Assembly (NCBI GenBank): GCA_021806205.1
Contig: JAJZXX010000158.1
Coordinates: forward strand, 1-42,762
Direction: 5' to 3'
Source: Bacillota bacterium
GTDB taxonomy: Bacteria; Bacillota; Sulfobacillia; Sulfobacillales; Sulfobacillaceae
Length of the DNA: 42,762 nt
Position 1 is the first letter of the stretch. The number at the start of each line of letters is the position of its first letter. Shown piece after piece: positions 16,924 through 24,352 of the stretch. Under the pieces are notes generated by a model. The model saw only the letters and a list, made by a program, of their open reading frames with translations, was not told the DNA's origin and made no database searches. The position numbers and the translations under genes were made by a program.

Positions 16924-17796
16924 GTGGCACTGCGCTTTATCATCATCACGGGCATGTCGGGGGCCGGGAGAAGCGAAGCCATCCGGGCATTCGAGGATTT
17001 GGGGTACTTTTGTGTGGACAATCTACCTCCTGCCCTGGCGGCCAAATTTGCGGAATTGGTGCATCGAAGTCCTGATATCCACGGGGCGGCTCTCGGCATG
17101 GATATTCGGGGCGGAAGCTTTTTTCCGGAACTCGAGTTGATGCTGGACGAATTTCGCGCGTCCGGCGTGCCATACTATATCTTGTTTTTGGAAGCGGACG
17201 AAGAGACGCTGATTCATCGCTATAAGTTGTCCCGTCGACGCCATCCACTCGAATCCGGGTCGCGGTTGGTGGATGCCATTCGCCGCGAGCGTTCGGCTTT
17301 AGAGGAACTTAAAGGGCGTGCGGACCTGGTAATTGATACGTCCGGCCTCACGCCTATTCAGTTGCGTCAGCGCCTCAATGATGCGTTTTTGCTGGTGGAT
17401 TCGGTTCCTTTTCAGGTCCGGCTGGTGTCCTTCGGCTTTAAACACGGCATTCCCAAGGATGCCGATTTAGTGTTCGATGTGCGGTTTTTGCCCAATCCTC
17501 ATTATGTTCCCGATTTGAGCCCACTGACGGGAGCTGACTTGGCGGTTGAGACTTTCGTCATGGGGTTCCCCCAGGCCCGTGAAACGTTAAAGCGGTTGGA
17601 GAGTCTTTTGGATTTCCTCATTCCCCAGTTTAAGTCTGAGGGTAAACCGTTGGTCACAGTGGCCGTGGGATGCACGGGTGGGCAGCACCGCTCGGTGGTG
17701 TTTGCCAATCGTTTGGCCGAGCACTTGGAATCCGTGGGCGAGATCATTTGGGTGGAGCATCGCGATATCGAGCGCTGGGCGGGTGGGGAACCCTAA
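16924..17796 (+). CDS. rapZ: RapZ/YvcJ-family nucleotide-binding protein
   Basis: A 290-residue P-loop protein. In E. coli RapZ is an RNA-binding adaptor that senses glucosamine-6-phosphate and controls glmS mRNA. In Firmicutes YvcJ hydrolyses GTP and affects competence. The N-terminal Walker A is G-M-S-G-A-G-R-S at 10-17, with arginine where lysine is usual. DNLPP (32-36) and the C-terminal GCTGGQHRSV motif are intact. GTG 16924 is chosen for GGTGAG seven bases upstream. The stop overlaps the yvcK ATG (TAATG). It heads the conserved rapZ-yvcK-whiA cluster. A link to the downstream glmS locus is possible, but glmS here has a ribozyme of its own. Confidence 0.93.
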   Translation: MALRFIIITGMSGAGRSEAIRAFEDLGYFCVDNLPPALAAKFAELVHRSPDIHGAALGMDIRGGSFFPELELMLDEFRASGVPYYILFLEADEETLIHRYKLSRRRHPLESGSRLVDAIRRERSALEELKGRADLVIDTSGLTPIQLRQRLNDAFLLVDSVPFQVRLVSFGFKHGIPKDADLVFDVRFLPNPHYVPDLSPLTGADLAVETFVMGFPQARETLKRLESLLDFLIPQFKSEGKPLVTVAVGCTGGQHRSVVFANRLAEHLESVGEIIWVEHRDIERWAGGEP

Positions 17797-19070
17797 TGTG
17801 GCGGTTGTTGCTGCCGGGATTTAAACTGAAGCGGTTTATGCTACTCGTGGCGGTGGGTTTCATGGGAATGGGCGGCGCGATCGGCGAGACCATTTTATCC
17901 CACCGGGTGCATTGGTGGGTGGACCTGTCCATTTTTTGGGCGGGTTTGGCGGTCGTGGGCCTGGGAACTTGGGGAATGGGTGCCGTTATGGCTGACCTGT
18001 TGGGATCGGACCAGTGGGCCGGGCAGTGGTATTCCAGGCGGCAGTTGGCGCGGGGACCACGGGTGACTGCCCTCGGGGGCGGGACGGGGCTCCCGGTTGT
18101 CCTGCGTGGGCTGAAGGAATATACATCCAATTTGACGGCGGTCGTCACGGTGGCCGACGATGGGGGCAGTTCGGGTCGCCTACGGGGCGACCTCGGGGTC
18201 TTGCCCCCGGGTGACATTCGCAACTGCATGGTGGCATTGGCGGATACCGAGCCGTTAATGGAAGAATTGTTTCAGCATCGCTTTGAAACGGGAGAATTAA
18301 AGGGCCACAGTTTTGGCAACCTGTTCTTAGCCGCCATGGAAAGAACCGCGGGAGATTTCGTGACGGCCCTTCGGGAATCCAGCCGGGTATTGGCGGTGCG
18401 CGGAACCGTTCTGCCCGCAACCCTCGACCGCGTCAGCCTCTGGGCGGAATTAGCGACCGGTGTGCGCATTGAAGGGGAGAGCAATATTGGAAAAAGTTCC
18501 GACCCAATTGTACGGGTAGGCATGGAGCCCCCCGACGCCACGCCGCTGGCCGAGACCATCCAAGCCATCAAAGAATCCGATATGGTCGTGTTGGGGCCCG
18601 GCAGCCTCTATACCTCGATTATTCCTAATCTCTTGGTGGCTCCGATTGGCGAGGCTCTCAAAAATAGTCGGGCACTCAAAGTCTATGTGGCCAACCTCAT
18701 GACCCAGCCGGGCGAAACGACCCACTTTTCTTTCGAGGACCACCTCGATGCGTTGGAGCGACATGTGGGATCAGGCTTAGTGGATGTGGTGTTGGTCAAC
18801 AATCAAGTGATTGATGCGGTAGCACTGGAGAAATATCGTCAGGAAGGTGCCGAACCGGTTTTTGCCCCAGGCGGGGGATTCAGATCCGGTTTGACTGTGG
18901 TATCGGAGCCCCTTATCGCGGTGGACGGCGTAATTCGACACGATCCGGCGAAGTTGGCCCTAGCCCTTTTGCACCTGATGGTGCGATTTAGGCCCGATTG
19001 GTCGCACGGTCACGCGATCGACGGGCTATGGCTGGACGCCCGGTTAAGGCACCGTCGGAGGTCGGTATGA
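17796..19070 (+). CDS. yvcK: YvcK/GlmR-family protein with N-terminal membrane anchor
   Basis: A 424-residue protein of the CofD-like fold. In Bacillus, YvcK (GlmR) binds UDP-GlcNAc and supports cell-wall precursor synthesis and growth on gluconeogenic carbon. The soluble domain starts near residue 88 with ALGGGTGLPVVLRGLK, VADDGGSSGRLR and LPPGDIRNC, all typical. About 85 residues precede it, with two hydrophobic segments (about 15-32 and 42-66). This member is therefore probably held at the membrane, unlike the shorter B. subtilis protein. ATG 17796 overlaps the rapZ stop, and the stop overlaps whiA as ATGA. Confidence 0.9.
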   Translation: MWRLLLPGFKLKRFMLLVAVGFMGMGGAIGETILSHRVHWWVDLSIFWAGLAVVGLGTWGMGAVMADLLGSDQWAGQWYSRRQLARGPRVTALGGGTGLPVVLRGLKEYTSNLTAVVTVADDGGSSGRLRGDLGVLPPGDIRNCMVALADTEPLMEELFQHRFETGELKGHSFGNLFLAAMERTAGDFVTALRESSRVLAVRGTVLPATLDRVSLWAELATGVRIEGESNIGKSSDPIVRVGMEPPDATPLAETIQAIKESDMVVLGPGSLYTSIIPNLLVAPIGEALKNSRALKVYVANLMTQPGETTHFSFEDHLDALERHVGSGLVDVVLVNNQVIDAVALEKYRQEGAEPVFAPGGGFRSGLTVVSEPLIAVDGVIRHDPAKLALALLHLMVRFRPDWSHGHAIDGLWLDARLRHRRRSV

Positions 19071-19921
19071 CTTGGTCGTACACGCGCCAAGTCAAGGGGG
19101 AACTGGTCGCGACACCGCTAGGACCCCTACCGTGTTGCTGGGCGGAACTTTGGGGTATTTCGGGCTACATGAACGATCCCCAGGAGATCGGTCTCCCCTG
19201 GGTTCACTGTGGAGCGGCTTTCGTGATTCGACGCGGGTTTCGCCTCATGAAGGCCCTCCAGTTAGATCCATCCGTGCGCTTGGAGCGCCGACTGCGGCGG
19301 CTGGAGTTTAGCCTTTGGGGCCAAGATGTGCCACCTCCCGATCTTGATCAGAGCCTCGCGGATTGTCCGGCGGCACTGGTTCGGGGCGCGTTTTTGCTGC
19401 GGGGGTATGTGTCAGAGGCGGATCGGCCCGTGCATTGGGAAATTTCGACAGCCAACGGCGAGTGGGCCGAAGTGCTGTCTTGCGCAATGAGCCGAGTGGG
19501 CGTGGATCCCCACCACTCCCGACGACGAGGACAGGTGGTGCTGTACTTAAAGGAACGGGACGAAGTCGCCTATATTTTGGGACAAATGGGGGCACATCAA
19601 TCCGTACTGGCTTTACAAAGCGAGAGTGTCGTGAGAGAACTAAAAAATCAAGTCAACCGCCTAGTGAATTCGGAAACTGCTAATATGAAGCGCGTTGTCG
19701 ATTCGGCCTTAAGGGACCGAGCCGGGCTTTACGAATTAAAAGATCGTCTGGGCACGATTCCCGTCGAATTGCGCCAGTTGGCGGATGTGCGCATGAAACA
19801 TCCGGACTGGAGTTTTGAGGAAGTTGGGCGTCATTTTAACCCGCCCTTATCCAAGTCCCAGGTTAATCACCGCTTAAGGCGGCTGAGACGCTGGATGCAG
19901 AATGAGCTCGAAAATCGTTGA
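19067..19921 (+). CDS. whiA: WhiA-family DNA-binding regulator
   Basis: A 284-residue protein with a degenerate LAGLIDADG homing-endonuclease-like N-terminal domain and a C-terminal helix-turn-helix (SFEEVGRHFNPPLSKSQVNHRLRRL). In Streptomyces WhiA controls sporulation genes; in Firmicutes it affects cell division and chromosome segregation. The segment RGAFLLRGYVSEADRPVHWEI corresponds to the conserved RG.FL..G....P...YHLE stretch. The start overlaps the yvcK stop as ATGA, with GGAGGT just upstream. It ends the three-gene cluster, and a separate promoter for nuo follows. Confidence 0.93.
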   Translation: MTWSYTRQVKGELVATPLGPLPCCWAELWGISGYMNDPQEIGLPWVHCGAAFVIRRGFRLMKALQLDPSVRLERRLRRLEFSLWGQDVPPPDLDQSLADCPAALVRGAFLLRGYVSEADRPVHWEISTANGEWAEVLSCAMSRVGVDPHHSRRRGQVVLYLKERDEVAYILGQMGAHQSVLALQSESVVRELKNQVNRLVNSETANMKRVVDSALRDRAGLYELKDRLGTIPVELRQLADVRMKHPDWSFEEVGRHFNPPLSKSQVNHRLRRLRRWMQNELENR

Positions 19922-19939
19922 TCAATTTCGGCCGTGGCG

Positions 19940-19967
19940 TTGATCAGGAATAAAAGATTGTTACAAT
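19940..19967 (+). promoter_or_regulatory. Promoter of the nuo operon
   Basis: TTGATC (19940-19945), a 16-bp spacer and TACAAT (19962-19967) lie about 75 bp before nuoA. The -10 is embedded in the odd palindrome ATTGT-T-ACAAT (19957-19967), so a repressor binding there would block RNA polymerase. Confidence 0.55.
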
Positions 19968-20017
19968 GAGAAAAGGAAAGACAGTTACGGAGTCGTATGT
20001 GAATCTAGTAACAATCT
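19955..20017. repeat. 10-bp inverted repeats flanking the nuo transcription start
   Basis: AGATTGTTAC (19955-19964) and GTAACAATCT (20008-20017) are exact inverted copies separated by 43 nt. The first overlaps the -10 element; the second ends 24 nt before the nuoA ATG. They could be two operator half-sites for a looping regulator. Confidence 0.6.
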
Positions 20018-20041
20018 ATTGGCAACGGGGAGGAGGACATA

Positions 20042-20392
20042 ATGAGCCAATACGGAGGGTTGTTGCTGTATGTGTTGGTGGCCTTTGCTGTCGCCTACCT
20101 GGTGGCTTCGTCATCACAGCATCTGGGCCCTAAGGCGCCGGGCGGACTCAAACGCACCACGTATGAGTCCGGGATTGTACCGGAAGCACCGGTCAAGTAT
20201 TTTTCGGTCCGATTTTATCGGGTTGCGATGTTCTTTATGATTTTTGATGTGGCGGTCATGTCGCTATACCCGTGGGCCACCAGACTTCGAATGCTGGGAC
20301 ACGTGGGCATGTTACATGCCTTGGTGTTTTTAGTGATCGTCGGGATTGCGTTTGCTTATGTGTGGAGGCGGGGAGGGTTCCAATGGGATTGA
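20042..20392 (+). CDS. nuoA: NADH-quinone oxidoreductase subunit A
   Basis: Membrane subunit of complex I, 116 residues, three membrane helices. The long first loop contains [19 protein letters not shown], which is typical. The second helix has [12 protein letters not shown]; most NuoA proteins have FDVE here, so the conserved glutamate (E81 in E. coli) is alanine at residue 71, while the preceding aspartate D69 is kept. GGGGAGGAGG is an excellent ribosome binding site. First gene of the nuo operon; overlaps nuoB by 10 bp. Confidence 0.95.
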   Translation: MSQYGGLLLYVLVAFAVAYLVASSSQHLGPKAPGGLKRTTYESGIVPEAPVKYFSVRFYRVAMFFMIFDVAVMSLYPWATRLRMLGHVGMLHALVFLVIVGIAFAYVWRRGGFQWD

Positions 20393-20904
20393 ACAACACC
20401 ACCAAGCAAGAAGCGGAGCGCGGTATTTTGTTGACGACGGTGGACAAAATGAGTCGATGGGCGCAAAAGTCTTCGGTGTGGCCGGCGACGTTCGGTCTGG
20501 CCTGTTGCGCCATTGAAATGATGAGCGTGACGTCGTCTCGCTATGACTTGGCTCGTTTTGGTTCCGAGGCATTTCGCGCATCGCCGCGTCAGGCCGACTT
20601 AATGATTGTGGCCGGGCGGGTCAGTCAAAAGATGGCGCCGGTGCTTCGCACGATTTGGGAACAGATGCCTGAGCCCAAGTGGGTTATTTCCATGGGAGCG
20701 TGTGCCTCATCGGGTGGGGTGTTTGATAATTATGCGATTATTCAAGGTGTCGATCATGTGGTTCCGGTGGATGTCTACGTGCCAGGGTGTCCGCCGACAC
20801 CCGAGGCGTTGATGTTCGGTATTTTGAAGCTCCGTGAAAAAATTCAGACGGGATTGCCACCGAAATATTTAGAGGCGACAGCCTGGACCGGAGGTGTTTC
20901 GTGA
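20383..20904 (+). CDS. nuoB: NADH-quinone oxidoreductase subunit B
   Basis: Peripheral-arm subunit that carries cluster N2, the last iron-sulfur centre before quinone; 173 residues. The four N2 cysteines are visible: vicinal C41-C42 (ACCAIEMM), C107 (GACASSGG) and C136 ([10 protein letters not shown]). ATG 20383 follows GGGAGG, and the longer open frame from 20272 merely overlaps nuoA. The stop overlaps the nuoC GTG. Confidence 0.96.
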   Translation: MGLNNTTKQEAERGILLTTVDKMSRWAQKSSVWPATFGLACCAIEMMSVTSSRYDLARFGSEAFRASPRQADLMIVAGRVSQKMAPVLRTIWEQMPEPKWVISMGACASSGGVFDNYAIIQGVDHVVPVDVYVPGCPPTPEALMFGILKLREKIQTGLPPKYLEATAWTGGVS

Positions 20905-21362
20905 ACCGTCTGGATACCGGTCTGATCGAACGACTCGAGGAAAAGTTTGGCGAGGCGGTCAAGCCCCGGGAGAGTATTGACTTTACGACAATCGTGGTCG
21001 ACCCGGAACATCTTTTAGCGCTGGCCGAGTTTTTGAAGGCAGCCGAGGGGTATCAGATGTTTAATGATGTATTGGTGGTGGATTGGTTTCCGTCCCGCCC
21101 CCGGTTTGAAGTGGTCTACCAGGTGTTTCACCCCGAAAAGATCATGCGGCTTCGATTCAAGAGTTTTGTGGGGGAAAACCAACCCCTGCCTTCGTTGGTC
21201 GGTGTCTTTGAAGGCGCCAACTGGCCGGAACGCGAGGCGTACGATTTATTTGGGGTGGTTTTTGAGGGTCATCCAGATTTGACCCGGATTTACTTGCCCG
21301 ATGACTGGGAAGGGCATCCCTTACGCAAAGATTATCCCACCGGCGGAAATCGGATCGATTAG
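20901..21362 (+). CDS. nuoC: NADH-quinone oxidoreductase subunit C
   Basis: Hydrophilic 30-kDa-type subunit at the quinone module, here 153 residues and not fused to NuoD. The signature [20 protein letters not shown] and the C-terminal HPLRKDYP are present. It begins with GTG, overlapping the nuoB stop as GTGA. The N-terminal part is shorter than in many NuoC proteins. Confidence 0.95.
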   Translation: MNRLDTGLIERLEEKFGEAVKPRESIDFTTIVVDPEHLLALAEFLKAAEGYQMFNDVLVVDWFPSRPRFEVVYQVFHPEKIMRLRFKSFVGENQPLPSLVGVFEGANWPEREAYDLFGVVFEGHPDLTRIYLPDDWEGHPLRKDYPTGGNRID

Positions 21363-21381
21363 CCGAGGGAGGAGGGTTACG

Positions 21382-22593
21382 ATGGCGACGAAAGAAATGC
21401 GTGCTGAGAGAGATCCAGCGCTGACCGATGAGACCATGGTCATTAACTTAGGTCCACAGCACCCTAGCACGCACGGGGTGTTGCGGGTCAGACTAACTTT
21501 GGACGGTGAGCGGGTTGTTAAGGCGGAACCCGTGATTGGATATCTGCACACCGGCTTTGAAAAAACTGCGGAGACGCTGACCTATCAGCAGTGCAATACC
21601 ATTACCGATCGGCTGGACTATTTGGCGCCTATGACGAACAACCTAGCCTTTGTGCTGGCGGTGGAGCGCATGATGGACATAGAGGTCCCTAAGCGTGCCC
21701 AGTATGTGCGGGTGCTTTTTTCGGAGTTAACGCGGGTGGCGAGCCACTTGGTGTGGCTGGGGACCCATGTCATGGATCTGGGCGCCATGAGTCTCTTTTT
21801 CTACTGCATGCGGGAGCGCGAAGTGATTTTGGATCTGATCGAAGCGGCGGCCGGGGTGCGCATGAACCCAAGTTACTTCCGGGTCGGGGGGCTCGCCTAC
21901 GACTTGCCCGAAGGATTTCACGAGAAGGTTCGGGACTTTTTAAAGGACTTTCCCCGCTGGATGACCACCTATCGAAACTTGGTGGATGGCAACCCCTTAA
22001 TCAATGAAAGGCTGGTCGGTATTTCCCTTTTGGATCGGCAAACCTGCTACCAATATGGCGTCACGGGGCCTAACATGCGGGCGACCGGTTTGGCGCTCGA
22101 TCTCCGCAAAGACGAGCCATACTGTTATTACGATGAATTCGAGTTTGCGGTACCGACCCGCACGCAGTGCGACGCGTATGCCCGGTTTTGGGTGCGCGTG
22201 GAGGAAATCTACGAGTCGATGAAGATTATCGACCAAGTCTTGGGAAAAATTTCGCCTCAAGGGGAATACGCGACCACGGATCGGAAAGTGTCTCTGCCGC
22301 CCCGTGATGAGATTTACGGGAACATGGAGGCCCTCATTCACCAATTTAAGCTCGTGACGGCGGGCTTCCCGGTTCCTCAAGGGGAAGTGTATCAGGCCGT
22401 GGAAGGACCGCGTGGCGAGATGGGATTTTATTTGGTGTCGGATGGAGGTCCCAAGCCTTACCGGTGGCGTGCCCGTACGCCATCTTATTACAACCTTCAG
22501 ACCATGCCCATTATCGCGAAGGATGGGCTGGTGGCGGACGTGATCACCGCTATTGGCAGCATCGATATTATGCTGGGGGATGTGGACAAATGA
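21382..22593 (+). CDS. nuoD: NADH-quinone oxidoreductase subunit D
   Basis: The 49-kDa subunit that forms the quinone pocket with NuoB; 403 residues. The conserved GPQHPSTHG motif has H27 and H31, and typical stretches include GYLHTGFEK, RVLFSELTR and the C-terminal D-I-M-L-G-D-V-D. GAGGGAGGAGG sits just before ATG 21382; the open frame from 21301 lies inside nuoC. The stop overlaps the nuoE start as ATGA. Confidence 0.96.
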   Translation: MATKEMRAERDPALTDETMVINLGPQHPSTHGVLRVRLTLDGERVVKAEPVIGYLHTGFEKTAETLTYQQCNTITDRLDYLAPMTNNLAFVLAVERMMDIEVPKRAQYVRVLFSELTRVASHLVWLGTHVMDLGAMSLFFYCMREREVILDLIEAAAGVRMNPSYFRVGGLAYDLPEGFHEKVRDFLKDFPRWMTTYRNLVDGNPLINERLVGISLLDRQTCYQYGVTGPNMRATGLALDLRKDEPYCYYDEFEFAVPTRTQCDAYARFWVRVEEIYESMKIIDQVLGKISPQGEYATTDRKVSLPPRDEIYGNMEALIHQFKLVTAGFPVPQGEVYQAVEGPRGEMGFYLVSDGGPKPYRWRARTPSYYNLQTMPIIAKDGLVADVITAIGSIDIMLGDVDK

Positions 22594-23060
22594 AGCCTGA
22601 ATACCAAGTGTGGGCTGAGGAGTTGAAAAAGGAGTTTCCCAATGCGAATTCTGCCTTAATGCCGCTGTTGCATCGCATTCAAACGGAAGAGGGCTGGCTC
22701 TCGTCCGAGGTCCTGGACGAGGTAGCCCACCTCATGGGACTGTCTACCCAATACGTGGAGTCGGTCGCGTCGTTCTATTCGCTCTTTTATCAGCGGCCCG
22801 TGGGGAAAAAGGTTGTGCACGTCTGTGTGGGACTGTCTTGCATGCTGGCCGGATCGGATGAGGTGATGCACCGGCTGGAGCAAAAGCTTGGGATTTCCGA
22901 GGGGGAGACCACGCCGGACGGTGCTTTCACACTATTAGAAGCGGAATGTTTGGCCGCCTGCGATTTGGCTCCGGTCGCCCAAGTTAACTTGCGGTTCCAA
23001 GGACCCATTCACCCCGACGAGGCCGAGGCGCTTTTGAGTGAGGAGGTGTCCAAACAATGA
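22590..23060 (+). CDS. nuoE: NADH-quinone oxidoreductase subunit E
   Basis: Thioredoxin-fold [2Fe-2S] subunit of the NADH module, 156 residues. Cluster N1a ligands are C79, C84 (CVGLSC), C120 and C124 (CLAAC). With NuoF and NuoG present, this complex should use NADH directly, unlike the 11-subunit ferredoxin- or F420-linked forms. Start and stop both overlap neighbours by 4 bp. Confidence 0.96.
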   Translation: MKPEYQVWAEELKKEFPNANSALMPLLHRIQTEEGWLSSEVLDEVAHLMGLSTQYVESVASFYSLFYQRPVGKKVVHVCVGLSCMLAGSDEVMHRLEQKLGISEGETTPDGAFTLLEAECLAACDLAPVAQVNLRFQGPIHPDEAEALLSEEVSKQ

Positions 23061-24352
23061 GCCAGGCTTCTCACTATCTTTTGCGCAACCACGATATCGA
23101 GAATATCGACGAGATGGCGGTATATCGAGCCCATGGGGGTTATGAGGCGCTGAAAAAGGCGTTGAACCAGTATGAACCGGACGCTTTGGTCGAATTGGTG
23201 AAGAAGTCGGGCTTGAGGGGGCGCGGTGGTGCGGGATTCCCCACGGGCGTCAAGTGGGGGTTTTTGCCCAAGGATGGACGCCCCCGCTATCTGGTGGTCA
23301 ATTCTGACGAAGCCGAGCCGGGCACCTTTAAGGATCGAGAGCTTATTGAAAAAAATCCCCATCAATTAATTGAAGGTATGATTATTTCCAGCTTCGCGAT
23401 TGGTGCGAATCAGGCCTATATTTACTGCCGGGGCGAGTTTCTTTTTGGTTACGAAACGCTCGTTAGGGCCGTCCGCGAGGCTTATGAGGCGGGGTTCATC
23501 GGAAAAAATATTCTGGGCAGCCAGTTTTCCCTGGACTTATTTGTGTACCGCGGGGCGGGAGCGTATATCTGCGGGGAAGAATCGGCGCTTTTGGAATCGT
23601 TGGAAGGACGCCGGGGCAACCCGCGATTAAAGCCGCCTTTTCCGGCCGTGGCGGGTCTCTATGGCATGCCCACGATTGTCAATAATGTGGAGACGATCTC
23701 AAATCTACCGCCTATTGTGACACGGGGGGCCGAATGGTATGCCTCGATGGGCACGGAGAAAAGCGCCGGCTTAAAAATCATGTCGGTGAGCGGGGCGGTC
23801 AATCGCCCCGGCAATTATGAAATCCCCTTGGCCACTCCACTGCGCTCCCTCATCGATGATTATGCCCAGGGCATGAAGCCGGGATACCGGATTAAGTGCA
23901 TTATTCCGGGCGGAAGTTCCGTTCCGCTACTGATGCCCGATCAGTTGGATACACCGCTGGACTACGAGTCCATCGTCAAGGCCGGATCCATGCTGGGCTC
24001 GGGCGGATGCATTGTTCTGGATGACACGGTGTGCATCGTAAAGGCGTCGCACCGTCTGATCAAGTTTTACCGCGAGGAGTCCTGCGGCAAGTGCACCCCT
24101 TGTCGAGAGGGAACCTACTGGATGGCCGACGTGCTGGAGCGCATGGAAGAGGGGTTGGGCGACGCTAACGATTTATCACTATTGATGGACGTGGCCGACA
24201 ATATTAGCGGCAAGTGCTTTTGTCCCTTGGGAGATGCGTCGATCGGATTTTTAGTTAGTGCGATTAAGCATTTCCGGGATGAATTCGAGGCGCATGTGAC
24301 AGAGCACAGATGTCCATTGGGGGCGAAAGTGTATGATACGGCTAACAATTGA
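23057..24352 (+). CDS. nuoF: NADH-quinone oxidoreductase subunit F
   Basis: NADH-binding flavoprotein, 431 residues. The FMN/NADH glycine-rich motif GRGGAGFPTG is at 55-64. The N3 cluster cysteines C343, C346 and C349 (SCGKCTPCREG) have the fourth ligand in the CFCPLG region near 387-389. The catalytic stretch NSDEAEPGTFKDRELI is intact. ATG overlaps nuoE by 4 bp, and the end overlaps nuoG by 20 bp. Confidence 0.97.
   Translation: MSQASHYLLRNHDIENIDEMAVYRAHGGYEALKKALNQYEPDALVELVKKSGLRGRGGAGFPTGVKWGFLPKDGRPRYLVVNSDEAEPGTFKDRELIEKNPHQLIEGMIISSFAIGANQAYIYCRGEFLFGYETLVRAVREAYEAGFIGKNILGSQFSLDLFVYRGAGAYICGEESALLESLEGRRGNPRLKPPFPAVAGLYGMPTIVNNVETISNLPPIVTRGAEWYASMGTEKSAGLKIMSVSGAVNRPGNYEIPLATPLRSLIDDYAQGMKPGYRIKCIIPGGSSVPLLMPDQLDTPLDYESIVKAGSMLGSGGCIVLDDTVCIVKASHRLIKFYREESCGKCTPCREGTYWMADVLERMEEGLGDANDLSLLMDVADNISGKCFCPLGDASIGFLVSAIKHFRDEFEAHVTEHRCPLGAKVYDTANN

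Noticed and set aside
19955-20017. Canonical Rex operator at the nuo promoter
   Set aside because: The TTGTTAC and GTAACAA halves are 43 nt apart, not the short spacing of a Rex site, so identity as a Rex operator is not supported by sequence alone.
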